Below are positions 1-9,104 of a stretch of DNA of 16,282 nt, piece after piece (position 1 is the stretch's first letter; each line of letters opens with the position of its first letter). The stretch is from Brachionus rotundiformis (taxonomy: Eukaryota > Rotifera > Eurotatoria > Ploima > Brachionidae), in the NCBI GenBank assembly GCA_016802295.1, contig JAESIW010000138.1, forward strand, positions 4,200,610-4,216,891, read 5' to 3'. The position numbers were made by a program, and so were the translations under genes. The notes under the pieces are model-generated. The model had not been told where the DNA came from, did no database searches, and saw only the letters and a list, made by a program, of their open reading frames with translations.

Positions 1-679
1 TCTAATGTTATCAAGAGATAACTCAAACATCTAGAAAAAAAAAATTTGTTAGTTATTTGAGTTCATTTTAATCAAACTTTAATTAAATTATTTAAATAAA
101 ATATTTCATAATGGTATATTTTATTAAAATCATCTTTAAAAAAGCAAAAATATACCGATTATTCAACAACTTCTGAAATTTGATGGTATTATTTCATTTT
201 TGAATAAAATGACTAGCAGAATAGGAAGAAATGTACGATAGAACTAATTTAATTATGAAAATTTTAGTCTTAAATAAAGAAATGGTTTGGCAGGCAAAAA
301 AAATTTTTTTTGTTTAATAAATCATCTATTTATTTTTTAAATTCAATTAAAAATAATGTTTATTTGGACCAATTTTATGAAGCTCTTTATGAAAAAAAAA
401 AGTTAATTAAAAAATTTTTTTTAGAATGAATTAAAATTTATTTTAAAATATTTTATAAAACGAGCAAACAAATTATTTATTGAATGTTTTTTTATAATAA
501 AAAATGTTAATTATCAGTAAAAAAAATTTTTTATCTGAAATACGTAATTCAGATCTTCGAATATCTAATTTTTATAATTTCAAAATTACTGACTAAAAAA
601 ACATTTCGAAATTTTTGTTCATTAATGGTATTTAAAAAAGTTAAAAAAATTTACTCTTAAAAAATTTAGAACAAAAAAA
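1..679. other. AT-rich region upstream of the four-repeat gene
   Basis: Very AT-rich sequence with many A and T homopolymer runs. I see no open reading frame of useful length on either strand and no RNA gene. A TATAAAA string occurs at 454-460, about 220 bp before the start codon at 680. In DNA this rich in A and T it could easily be chance, so I do not call it a promoter. Confidence 0.6.
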
Positions 680-2110
680 ATGGGAAATACTCCTACAGTG
701 AATTTAATAAACCAGTCTCAAATAAATAGTAACTATTTTTCGGTGCAGATGTCTAGATTGGACCGATTTAGGCTCATTCTAGCACCTGATGAAATAATAA
801 AAATAACTAAAGATATACTTAACTCAACTTGGGTGATTCAGAAAGAAAATTGTCAAATTGGTTTCGTTGAATATAAGCTAAAAGGATCACCTTGGTACAG
901 TTTTGGTGTTGAAGATCTAAAAGTTAAATATTTTTTATGTAATCTTTTAAAATCATATTTCCTAGCTGGTTGGCATTTGAAAGCTTCGACTGATTTGGAA
1001 CGAACAGGTGATGGATCAGATGTTTTGTTTTTCCAAAAAGTCCAACCAGTTGATTCTTCAGTGATTTGCTTGAGTCTTAATTCAAGTGACAAAATTCGTA
1101 TTCTAGCTCCAGAGAGTTTATATGGAACTATAAAAGATTGTGTATTAAAAGCATGGCCTAGAGGGATTCAGCGTGAGAGAATGTTTGATGTAAGCTATGA
1201 AATTAAGCTTAATGGAAATCCGTGGACAGATTGGTCACGTGATAGCTCAGATTCATATAATATTCCCATATTGGTTCTTGAAATAATGAAAAATTTGTTT
1301 CAAAATGGTTGGTTGTTCGTAGGGGGCATCGATTCTGGCAATCGGCAGACAAACCTAAATGCTCTGTATTTCAGATACGCACCTGACCAAATTAGCAAAA
1401 TGGACACTGAAAATACTCGCTTTTTTGCCTTAACTCTGAACAAGTCGGATAGGATTCGCCTGCACCTCAGTGACCAAGATATAAATAATTTAATATCAAA
1501 CCAAAGTTATGGAATATACAATTTATGGCCCAAAAGAATACAAAAAGTATCAATGATTGATAATGCATTGGAATTCAAGCTTGCTGGCAACCCTTGGGAA
1601 AGCAACGGCTCTGAAGCTGTTGAATCCAGGCGCTTATTGAATAATTTGTTCAATCTTTTTGCCCGCTACGGTTGGAACTTGTACGCAACATGCGACCTCA
1701 CCAAACATATTACCAACAAGAGCACGTTTTTTTTTCGCACCAAGCCAATTGAGCCCAAAAGTTTGATAAATTTTTGTGTAAGCTTGAACGAAGCAGACAA
1801 GATTCGTCTTATAAATGGGGATCTTGCCTTAGCCAGTGATATAAAGAATGCCGTTTTAACAGGATGGCATAAAGGAATCCAAAATGAGTCAAATTATTAT
1901 GAATCGTATGAGCTAAAGCTAAGAGGTTATCCATTTTCAACTTTTGGCTCCGATAAGGTCTATGCAACCGCAATGATGACCCTTATTTTGAGTAACTTAG
2001 AAAAAAGAGGATACAGTCTTTTGTGTAGTGCTGATGTAAGCCAAAAATATTTTTCTAGTAAAGATAACCGTTATCCTGTAGATCTCCACTCATGGTTTTT
2101 TGGAAATTAA
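680..2110 (+). CDS. Four-fold tandem-repeat protein, function unknown
   Basis: A single uninterrupted frame of 476 codons from an ATG in A-rich context to TAA. The protein is four divergent copies of one module of about 115 residues, near residues 19-125, 128-240, 248-362 and 364-476. Each copy keeps the same landmarks in order: a (S/T)LN-x-(S/A)-D-(K/R)-IR strand (weaker in copy 1), then W-x-x-x-IQ, then an (E/Y)-x-KL-x-G-(N/S)-PW block, a leucine-rich helix ending in GW, then a D and an FF(R/Q) near the end. The last copy has YPF in place of NPW and ends in SWFFGN. There is no signal peptide, membrane segment or nucleotide-binding motif, so it is probably intracellular. The absence of introns contrasts with the multi-exon genes nearby. 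I do not recognise the family and assign no function. The conserved Trp/Gly/Pro core suggests a folded binding module. Confidence 0.85.
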   Translation: MGNTPTVNLINQSQINSNYFSVQMSRLDRFRLILAPDEIIKITKDILNSTWVIQKENCQIGFVEYKLKGSPWYSFGVEDLKVKYFLCNLLKSYFLAGWHLKASTDLERTGDGSDVLFFQKVQPVDSSVICLSLNSSDKIRILAPESLYGTIKDCVLKAWPRGIQRERMFDVSYEIKLNGNPWTDWSRDSSDSYNIPILVLEIMKNLFQNGWLFVGGIDSGNRQTNLNALYFRYAPDQISKMDTENTRFFALTLNKSDRIRLHLSDQDINNLISNQSYGIYNLWPKRIQKVSMIDNALEFKLAGNPWESNGSEAVESRRLLNNLFNLFARYGWNLYATCDLTKHITNKSTFFFRTKPIEPKSLINFCVSLNEADKIRLINGDLALASDIKNAVLTGWHKGIQNESNYYESYELKLRGYPFSTFGSDKVYATAMMTLILSNLEKRGYSLLCSADVSQKYFSSKDNRYPVDLHSWFFGN

Positions 2111-2461
2111 TTGGTGTTATTATATTTTTTTAATCAAATATTTTTAAATTCAAATTTTTTAATAAATAAACATTTAAGAATTATTTACTCAAAAAAACAT
2201 GTCAATTTCATTTTATTATTTAATTAAAAAGCCTTTTAAACTTAATCCTTGACTAGTTTTTACAAAGTAAAATCGTTTTTGCCCGATTAAATTAATATTT
2301 TTAAGAGGTTTAATTTAGCATTATTATGTTTATATTTTAAGTTAAACTCAAGATAAATTTTTGAAAATGTATTTAAAAAAAGCCTTTTCTAGATTGTTCT
2401 TTCTTCTTGATGGTTTCTCCATACGACATAAATAGTTTGGATTTTTTTTAAGCTAGTTCAG
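2111..2461. other. AT-rich intergenic DNA without a gene
   Basis: 3' UTR and intergenic sequence between the four-repeat gene and the fold-back element. Apart from the poly(A) hexamers near 2161 I see no reading frame, RNA gene or repeat. Confidence 0.5.
2161..2170 (+). terminator. Poly(A) signal of the four-repeat gene
   Basis: Two overlapping AATAAA hexamers begin about 50 nt after the TAA of the four-repeat gene. The spacing fits a short animal 3' UTR. In such AT-rich DNA the hexamer is common by chance. Confidence 0.5.
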
Positions 2462-2469
2462 ATAAAAAT
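2462..2469 (+). repeat. Left 8-bp flanking direct repeat (target-site duplication)
   Basis: ATAAAAAT immediately left of the fold-back element, identical to ATAAAAAT immediately right of it at 2704-2711. An exact 8-bp repeat at both arm ends suggests a target-site duplication, although the AT-rich content weakens this. Confidence 0.55.
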
Positions 2470-2703
2470 AGCAAAGTAAAATTTTTGATCAAATTTCAAG
2501 CGCTCAATATTGCTCAAACATTTTTAGATGCGCAATTGAATTTCATCGAAGATTTTTTATTCTTTTAACATTTCAAAGCTTTATTTCTAAACTTTTGAAA
2601 AAGGGATTGTAATTTCTAAAAATGCAATGAAATTTAATTGCGCATCTAAAAATGTTTGAGCAATATTGAGCGCTTGAAATTTGATCAAAAATTTTACTTT
2701 GCT
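2470..2703. mobile_element. Fold-back (MITE-like) inverted-repeat element
   Basis: The left arm 2470-2546 and right arm 2627-2703 are reverse complements over 77 bp with one mismatch (G2538 against T2635, which would be a G-U pair in plus-strand RNA). The loop of 80 bp (2547-2626) has no coding capacity. The arm tips read AGCAAAG and CTTTGCT and are flanked by an 8-bp direct repeat, ATAAAAAT. This is the form of a non-autonomous DNA element that uses an 8-bp target site, as hAT or P-like transposases do. The tips do not match a superfamily consensus that I can name. Near identity of the arms implies recent origin or ongoing correction. A transcript would form a long hairpin. Confidence 0.75.
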
Positions 2704-2711
2704 ATAAAAAT
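2704..2711 (+). repeat. Right 8-bp flanking direct repeat
   Basis: ATAAAAAT abutting the right arm of the fold-back element, an exact copy of 2462-2469. Confidence 0.55.
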
Positions 2712-3376
2712 TAAAAATTATAAAAACAAAAATTAAATTTGAAAATATTCAAAAATGAAAAAAATGCTTTTTTTTTTGACCATTGTGAAAATACATAACT
2801 ATCACATTTTATGACTTGGTCAATTTAAATAAGATGACGAAGGAAATTTACTACTTTATGTCTCTTAATGAAAGATACTAATTATGGAATCTGAGAAGTT
2901 ACTTTTTTGTTTTTATATTCAAAAAGATTCATTATTAAGCATCAATAAATATTTATTTGATTATTTGTTAATTATTTTTACATTTTGTTTTAATTAACAT
3001 TTAGCTTTATTCATTAGTTTTGAATGTCTTATTTAAATACCTTATTTTTACTAATCATGACTTGATTATTAATTAAAGTAGTATCCTTGTTATGAGAGAC
3101 CTAAATTCTTCACTGTTTTTTGATGTTTAGTTAGTTAACAAATAGTTTTGAATGATTCAGTAGTTAACAATTAAAAAAACAAAATTAAAGATGAGCCTTC
3201 AATAGGAGGCATTACCGGTAGTATACATATTCGTATAATTGGAATCAATATCTTTTAAGTGGTCTAATCAGGGTGAGTCGATAAGAGATACTTAAAGTCT
3301 TCTATGGATAGAATAGAAAACCCCAAGCCATTGTGTTAAAAGACAGCTCATCAGTAAACTCTTTTGCGTAGCAAGA
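2712..3376. other. Intergenic DNA with a nested hairpin; no intact gene
   Basis: Mostly AT-rich. A short nested hairpin is visible: TTGACCA at 2776-2782 pairs with TGGTCAA at 2817-2823, and TGTGA at 2784-2788 pairs with TCACA at 2802-2806. From about 3190 the sequence becomes less AT-rich and merges into the coding-like remnant that is open at 3377-3610 on the minus strand. Read in the same frame, 3376 to 3190 is broken by stops. Confidence 0.4.
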
Positions 3377-3610
3377 CTAAATTACAATAGACAATTTAAC
3401 GACAGTCTTGGACATACCATGCATCTTTAATTGTACCACAAGACTGTAATCAAATAGTGGAAGCACGTTAGGGCCAAATGGAAACAGTTTCAATATCATA
3501 CACCATTTCTTGTGCTTGATCTGGTTGATAAGTTTGTCCAAGTCTTTTATGGTAATTTTCTCATCTGCTTTTTCAGCATATTGAAGTATATGATCAAAAA
3601 TTATTTTAAT
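3377..3610 (-). pseudogene. Unrecognised coding-like remnant
   Basis: On the minus strand a stop-free stretch of 77 codons runs from just after a TAA at 3611-3613 to a TAG at 3377-3379. It has noticeably less A and T than its surroundings and a protein-like composition: a charged helix-like part containing ADEKITIKDLDKLINQ, then a part with KWCMILKLFPFGPN. It has no suitable start codon at its head. The same frame continues past the TAG with plausible codons (for example DELSFNTMAWG) before more stops. This looks like a decayed gene or transposon fragment, or an exon whose partners I cannot place. I do not recognise the protein. Confidence 0.35.
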
Positions 3611-3830
3611 TTAAGCATTCAATGTTAAACTTAATTTTTTTAAAAAATATTCTTTCTCATGTTTTTAATTGAATAATTTTTCTGAAAAAAATTTTTATTC
3701 AATTTGATAAATTTAAAATAGATTAAAAAAATCCAAAAAATTTTATTAAAAAAAATATAATTTAATTTCGACAAATTTTAAATTGTAAACTAATTCTAAA
3801 TTAGAAAATAAAAGTGCTGTTCTTGGCCAT
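3611..3830. other. 3' flank of the SPATA6-like gene
   Basis: AT-rich sequence downstream (minus-strand sense) of the SPATA6-like stop codon. On the minus strand an ATTAAA hexamer, the common variant poly(A) signal, lies at 3761-3766, about 65 nt past the stop. Nothing else is recognisable. Confidence 0.35.
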
Positions 3831-5385
3831 CTAATAAACTCTTAAATTTTTACTACGCTGCTTGAGCCAATACAATTCTTCTTCTAATTGTCTAAGATAT
3901 TCGGTGTAGTTGAATAACCATGGATAATATCTAGAATATTGCCAATCTATTTTGTTTGTAGGAGGCGAATAGTTTGACATGGATTCATTTTTAGGATACT
4001 TGAACTCTTTCTTTTCTTTGGCGAGCAATTTTTGAGTCGCCTCATGGGCTTCTTTGAATGGTTTGTTCTGGTACTGTTCCAAAAACGAAGCTCTTGCCAA
4101 ATCGTTCGAGCTTAATCTAGTTGTTTCATTAAATGGTGACCTGGTTCTGTAAAAAACAGGATCAGAATTTGCATTCACATGATTTGCTCTAGCTTGGATT
4201 TGGTTTCTTATCTCATGGTCCATGCAAACCTCACAATTATTCTTAAAGCTTAAGTGCGAGTGGTCTAAATTTTGGTCCCTTAGCTCTTGACTTGATTTCC
4301 TGCTCAGGGGTCTGTAATTTTCTATGGCAAGATTTTCATTCAAGCTTCGGTTAAAGCTTATAGGGCTCAGTGATCTGGTCAGCCTTGACTGAACAGAGGC
4401 AGATCTCGATGCTGGTCGAGATCTGGTCTTTTTAGATGCAAATATTCGCTTTGGACTTTTTTTTGTCAATACTAGTCCATCATGCAAGACGTCATGAGAC
4501 TCTGGCTTGCGTAGAATGCTACTCTCATCAGCCTTTCGTACTACAAAAGGCCTAAACGATCTGCTACGAAATATATTAGCTGACTTGACACCACCAGCTG
4601 TCTTAACTATTTTTGTCTTCTGAACTGACCGATTTAATTCATCCAATTTTTGTTTCACCTCTGGTAAAGTGTAATCGGCCTTAATCGCTGATGAAATTGT
4701 GTGACTGGCAAAATTTTCGTGGCCTATAAATTCTGAATTTCTTGATTTTCGGCGAGATTTTTTGACTTTTTTTAATTCCCTTCCCATTTCGGGATCTGGC
4801 ACAAATCTATTCTCGTATTCCCTGAGAATGTCCAGTGACGGTGTTTGAGTTTCAGCTATTTTAATTGATGTAGAAAATATAATTTGTGGCGAAATAGTGC
4901 CCTACATTAAAAAAAAATTAATTAAATAAAGTTAACCTAATTAATAATTTATATTTGTTTAATAACTTAACTGGAAAATCATCGCTACGAGTCATAAAAG
5001 CGCCACGCTGATGACTGTCGTAGTTAGGACCGGCATCAGGGTCAGGATAGAGAAATTCTCTCGCATTCAGCTCATACCAAGCTAAGACCTCATTATTACC
5101 AGTTCGGCTAAGCTGAATTAATTCAACCAAAACATTCAGGTCGTCCAAAAAGTTGACCACGTCTGCTTGGTCCCGAGCATACTTGAATGTTTTTTCAAAG
5201 CTTAGGTGAGCTGAAAGTTTCAGCGGAAATATTGGATGTACCAAACGGGTGCGCCTTTGTTGGCCCAAAAGACAGACATTTACATACAAGTCATCTTTGG
5301 TCGCCAATCGAACACCCGGTGCAGTTAACTCATTCAAATAAAGCTCAACTATGCATTTATAAGCACGTAGCGAAAGTTTCTCCAT
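3831..5385 (-). CDS. SPATA6: Spermatogenesis-associated protein 6 (SPATA6) homologue
   Basis: Two exons, 5385-4972 and 4901-3831, are joined across a 70-bp GT-AG intron (4902-4971, phase 0) and encode about 494 residues, close to vertebrate SPATA6. The N-terminal ~138 residues carry the family domain: an ELxLxxLTAPGV-like start, then DDLYVNVCLLGQ, FPLKL, the SFEKTF block, a DDLNVLVELIQL strand and a REFLYPDP segment. The second exon supplies a basic, Ser/Arg-rich, low-complexity region with a CEVC pair following HSHLSF, and a Trp/Tyr-rich tail with a short coiled-coil-like segment (EYLRQLEEELYWL). In mouse, SPATA6 builds the connecting piece between sperm head and tail, so a role at the flagellar base or centriole is inferred. 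The ATG at 5383-5385 is chosen because the conserved domain starts within 12 residues of it. An X-box-like site lies about 190 bp upstream, which fits ciliary regulation. Confidence 0.85.
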
Positions 5386-5574
5386 TGTTAAAGCTACGAA
5401 AAATAGTTCTTCTAAATTGGAAAAAAAATATTACTACAATTTTCAGAGTTAAAAAGTTACATAATTTTTATTTTTTATAAATTAAGGGAATAAAATTTAA
5501 TTTATAAAAAAAAACTAAACCTAAACGACTAATACGAAAAAATTAAATTTTAATAAAAATAAAAAATCAACCTG

Positions 5575-5588
5575 GTTGCCATGGTGAT
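5575..5588. promoter_or_regulatory. X-box-like RFX site upstream of SPATA6
   Basis: GTTGCCATGGTGAT fits the RFX X-box pattern RYYNYY-WW-RRNRAC at 13 of 14 positions; the last base is T instead of C. It lies 190 bp before the SPATA6 start codon. RFX factors control ciliary genes in animals, and SPATA6 is a flagellar gene. The same arrangement occurs upstream of DNAL4 in this window. Confidence 0.55.
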
Positions 5589-5620
5589 TATTTTTTCTAC
5601 CATTTTTTATAGTAATGCTG

Positions 5621-5637
5621 TTACATCACTGATGCTT
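5621..5637. promoter_or_regulatory. Palindromic motif beside the SPATA6 X-box
   Basis: TTACATCACTGATGCTT contains ACATCACTGATG, whose reverse complement CATCAGTGATGT is found exactly in the palindrome upstream of DNAL4 (15355-15371). It lies 33 bp beyond the X-box, on the side away from the gene, as it does at DNAL4. The binding factor is unknown. Confidence 0.4.
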
Positions 5638-6889
5638 GGAGAAAATTTTTCCAAAAATATTCTTCAAAATTTATTAGAAAATAGATTTTGTGATTAAATC
5701 TCAAAATTTCTTCCGGATTAATCAATTTTTATTTTTTAAATAATTCTCAAAAGCAAATCCCTGATGTTTATCTCAAGCATTATTTTCACTGTAATTTTGG
5801 AAACAGTTTTTACCAGTCAACTATTTTATGCCAAAGTCTTAAATTAAATTAAATTAAAGCCGCTATCTTAGACTTATTTCAGCTAATTCAAATATTCATT
5901 TTGGCCAATTTATGGAAAATTGAATTTTTGCCTATTGACACAACTGGTTCAGAATGAAAAAAAAATTTTATCAAGTTTTTATTTTTTGCTAAATAGCTTA
6001 TTGAATGGCATAATTTAAAATTTGTGTTGAATATAATTTTTGATAACAATTTAACAAAATTCTGATTTTAAAATAAATAAAAACCATAGAATAATTCATA
6101 GTTAGTCTTGAATTTATCGTTGAAGTATTTAATTACCCTCAATAGCTTAAAAAAAAGCTATGAAAACTTTATAAAACCTCTGAAAAGTTGTTTACCTAAT
6201 TTACGGCTTATTTTGCAAAAATTTCACGGATTTAATTAATTCGATTTGAGGAGTTTTTTAAATTATGGCATAAATTTTGTTACTAAAAGGCTACTTTAAC
6301 GACCTGACACAATAAAAACACTCTTATTTTAAACTTTCTCATATGCTTTAGCGTTTCTAGGCTTCGGTAGGGCAATGCCTGAATAAATAACAACTCAAAA
6401 TAGTTTTGGCAAATTCACTTGTTTTGGAATAAAAAAAATAATACGGAAAAATCAATTTTATTAAAAATTTAGGCTGAAAAACTCAAAGTTGATAAAAACA
6501 AAAATTAATCTAAATTTTCGTCTAAATACAATTCGAAAGTATTGTATATAATTCATTTTGTTAAAAATTGGGTTATTTTAATACGAAATTATAAATATTT
6601 GTTTATGAGTTTAAAATTCAGATATTATTTCTAAATAAATCAACAAAGACCATTTAATTAAAAAAAAATACAGTATGAAAATTATAAATTAATTATATCA
6701 AAAGGCAACATAGGTAAGAGATCTATGCTTTGCTATTAAATTAAATGCTTTCCTTTTTATTTTTTTTTCTACCAGTTTTTCTTCAATGCTTACCATAAAG
6801 AATCTTAGGACCATTGAACATACTCAAAAGTTAACCGAGTTCCAATAAAATAATGGTTTAGAAAAAAGATGGCACAAAATTATGTCATG
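5638..6889. other. AT-rich intergenic DNA without a recognisable gene
   Basis: No convincing reading frame on either strand. Minor items are an AAATT-type microsatellite at about 5839-5857 and a small hairpin, ATAGCTT at 6142-6148 with AAGCTAT at 6155-6161. The 6290-6400 part is slightly less AT-rich, but I find no coding or RNA signature in it. Confidence 0.5.
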
Positions 6890-6897
6890 GATAACAA
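6890..6897 (+). repeat. Left flanking 8-bp repeat (7/8) of second inverted-repeat element
   Basis: GATAACAA directly abuts the left arm. GATAAAAA at 7255-7262 abuts the right arm. They match at seven of eight positions, which suggests an aged target-site duplication of the same length as that of the fold-back element at 2470-2703. Confidence 0.4.
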
Positions 6898-7254
6898 GGT
6901 ATTGTGAATTTCAAAAACAAACAGAACAAAAATTTTTTTCTTTCTTGAAAAATTAAAATTTACTAAAATAAAATATGCTGTAACATTCTTTGTTGCATCT
7001 TTTTTAAAACAAAAATGAAAACTTTATTTTCTTTTTTTTAAATTAAACAAAATCAATAATCGATTTCAGTCTTATTGATGCTTTACTTTTTGCCTTTTAT
7101 CTACATAAGAAAAATTATTTTAGGCAAAAATGATTCAATAAAGTATGTAGAACTATGTTGCAGCATTTTATTAAATATATTTTATTTTAGTAAATTTTAA
7201 TTTATCAATATAGGAAGGTTTTTTGTTCTGTTTGTTTTTGAAATTCACAATACC
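6898..7254. mobile_element. Non-autonomous terminal-inverted-repeat element
   Basis: The outer 35 bp are perfect reverse complements (6898-6932 and 7220-7254), with tips GGTATTGTGAATTTC. After a diverged gap the arms match again perfectly over 27 bp (6950-6976 and 7177-7203). A further match follows (ATGCTGTAACAT against ATGCTGCAACAT), offset by roughly 10 extra bases in the right arm. Each arm is therefore about 90-100 bp. The interior is AT-rich with no transposase and holds a small hairpin (TTTTTGCCT 7087-7095 with AGGCAAAAA 7122-7130). Flanking 8-mers match at seven of eight positions. It appears older than the element at 2470-2703 and has different arm sequences. Confidence 0.65.
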
Positions 7255-7568
7255 GATAAAAATGCTAAATAATTTTTTTAAAGTTATAAACAAGTTGGTC
7301 TGTTTTGGAAAAATATTATCAATATAAAGAATGCAAAATTTTTTCCAAGTTGCTGAAAGTTTTTGGTTTTTACAATTTTTTTTCAATTTCAAGCTAAATC
7401 AGCAGACTAGTGCCCATGTCATAAAGACCGATTAACACTCCATTTATTTAATTAAAATAAGTTTTCAAATTAAAAAAATTATTATTTTTTTTATAATTAT
7501 TTAAAAAAATAAAACATTGAAATATTTTAATTAAATTATTTGAATTAATGTTTTTAAAAATTGAATGC
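7255..7568. other. AT-rich intergenic DNA without a gene
   Basis: Holds the right flanking 8-mer (7255-7262) of the preceding inverted-repeat element and the 3' flank of a LINE remnant that lies on the minus strand. No coding or RNA signal seen. Confidence 0.45.
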
Positions 7569-8400
7569 TTAAATGTTGTATAGTGTTTTATAAGCAAAAG
7601 AAAGCATTCTATCTAGTATTATATGTTGGAATGCATATAAACCATACTTTTCTAAGAAGTTATTAATATTATTTAAGTTATTTACATCGAATTTGAACTT
7701 AAACAATTTAAATAATGTTAAATAATAACTCTTGGCCAATTTGATTATTGCCTCTTTTGAGAAATAGCATAAGAGAGTCTAGCAATAATCAAAAAAAGGC
7801 AATATAAACCTCTTAAAAAACTTTGTTTTTACAGAAGTTGAAAGAAATAATAGTCTCTTAATGCTGAATAATTTTTTACAAAAATGTTTAGACGATTTAG
7901 ATTTAGCAACATCAAGTACTTCAAGTTCATGGATCGAATCATCAAGACTTATTTCATTCAAGTATTGATCATTAAAAGAGCCGTCAAAGCTTTGAATGAA
8001 ACATAAATCGTTTACAACTTGTTGTACATCTTGAATATTATCAATAACTTTTTTAGTTCTTTTTTTTTCTTTAAGCTTAAAGGTTGATAATTTTTATTTG
8101 ACCGTAACTTATTAAGTATTGGTGAATCAAAATTCATTTTGAAACAAATGCAAATAATAATAAATAACTTTGAGCCTCAAAGTTTGTATTCAAGTCGGAC
8201 TTGAATATTTATATTCTATGTGTTTCGAAAATTTGAGTTTCACTTTTTCTATATTCACTTAAAGTTCTATATTTTTTTTTCTACATTTATATTTTTCTAT
8301 ATTTTAATACACCACCAAAATTTTAATGTCAAATTTTCTTAAGAGATAAGGAAAATCATTAATAAAAATCAGAAAAATGAAGAGGGCCTAGAACTGAACC
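7569..8400 (-). mobile_element. Decayed LINE (non-LTR retrotransposon), reverse transcriptase part
   Basis: Minus-strand fragments occur in the order of a non-LTR reverse transcriptase. The GSVLGPL motif (codons 8400-8380) is followed, after a one-base frame change, by IFINDFPYLL (within 8376-8320). The segment that should hold the catalytic aspartate pair reads LVVY, so it is lost. After further frame changes, 7961-7779 gives the palm/thumb part with KKLFSIKRLLFLS and KFFKRFILPFFDYC. A TAG at 7779-7781 interrupts it, and the same frame continues with TLLCYFSKEAIIKLAK, LFKLFKFKFD and FLEKYGLYAFQH to TAA at 7569-7571. The order and spacing fit a jockey/CR1-type LINE; I cannot fix the family. 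It is clearly dead. Upstream parts may extend toward 9.3 kb but are not recognisable. Confidence 0.8.
7741..7792. repeat. Short hairpin over the LINE stop codon
   Basis: TTGATTATTGC at 7741-7751 pairs with GCAATAATCAA at 7782-7792, and CTCTT (7752-7756) can pair with AAGAG (7771-7775). The arms coincide with the codons of FDYC and AIIK in the LINE remnant, so this may be incidental. Confidence 0.35.
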
Positions 8401-8975
8401 CTTTATCTATATCCAGTTCAAATGTATTATTAAATCTTGAGTTGGTCGCGAGTTTGGTACATTAAATCATAAATTTTTATTCTTTGGTAGTTTATGACTG
8501 TTTATCAATCATAAATTTATATCTTTTATGTCTTCATATCATTTCACTGCTTTCTTCTGATCAGCAATTTCTCTTTTTTTTCTTTAATTTTGGGTATTTT
8601 TACGTTTTTAAAAGGTTTGATTACTTTCCATTTAATCAAAGAGCGGTAAATTTTTAAATTGTTTTAAACATTCTTTTCAAATAACTAATCAGAAATTCAA
8701 TCTTCTGAATAAAAATTTTTATCTAAAAGCCTTATCTTTAAATTTAAAATAAAATTATAAAGCTACTGTCCACTCATTCAGTAAACGAGTTTACTTTGAG
8801 AATATTTTAGATGTTTCGGTATTCAGAAAAAAAACAAAAATATGTTTTACCATCAATTTACCAATTCAGATAATTTTTGAGTAATTTTAGATTTATGCTA
8901 AATGTTATTTAGCATTTAAGTGATGTCAATTATGTCTTTTTTTAGCTTTTTGTCTTATTTGATATTATAACATTT

Positions 8976-9104
8976 TTACGATACGGTCAAGTGAAAACTT
9001 AACTTCCTGGTTAACTCTTTTTGCCAGAAACAAGATTGAGCAGAAGATACTTTTTTAACAGTATTAAATCTTTGAAGTAATGGATCATAAGTTGAAAATG
9101 CCAT
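8976..9104 (-). CDS. Small unassigned reading frame, possible first exon or LINE start
   Basis: A 42-codon frame with ATG at 9104-9102 starts MAFSTYDPLLQRF and has balanced codon use, including a Trp and two Cys, unlike the surrounding AT-rich noise. It ends at TAA 8978-8976. A possible GT donor (ACC|GTATCG) overlaps its last codons, so it may be a first exon whose next exon I cannot find. Alternatively it is the start of the LINE protein whose reverse transcriptase lies downstream on the same strand. I do not recognise the peptide. Confidence 0.2.
   Translation of the reverse strand: MAFSTYDPLLQRFNTVKKVSSAQSCFWQKELTRKLSFHLTVS

Noticed and set aside
454..460. TATAAAA upstream of the four-repeat gene
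   Set aside because: Too far from the start (about 220 bp) and too common in such composition to call a TATA box.
853..1092. 79-codon minus-strand frame
   Set aside because: Antisense shadow of the first two repeats of the four-repeat gene; no independent start context or known domain.
5187..5480. 97-codon plus-strand frame
   Set aside because: Antisense to SPATA6 exon 1, whose sense product matches a known family; ends in low-complexity AT-rich sequence.
6142..6161. ATAGCTT/AAGCTAT hairpin followed by A-rich sequence
   Set aside because: Seven-bp arms around a run of A are expected by chance in this much AT-rich DNA.
7171..7392. 73-codon minus-strand frame rich in Lys, Asn and Phe
   Set aside because: Runs through the right arm of the inverted-repeat element and AT-rich flank; composition is that of A/T runs.
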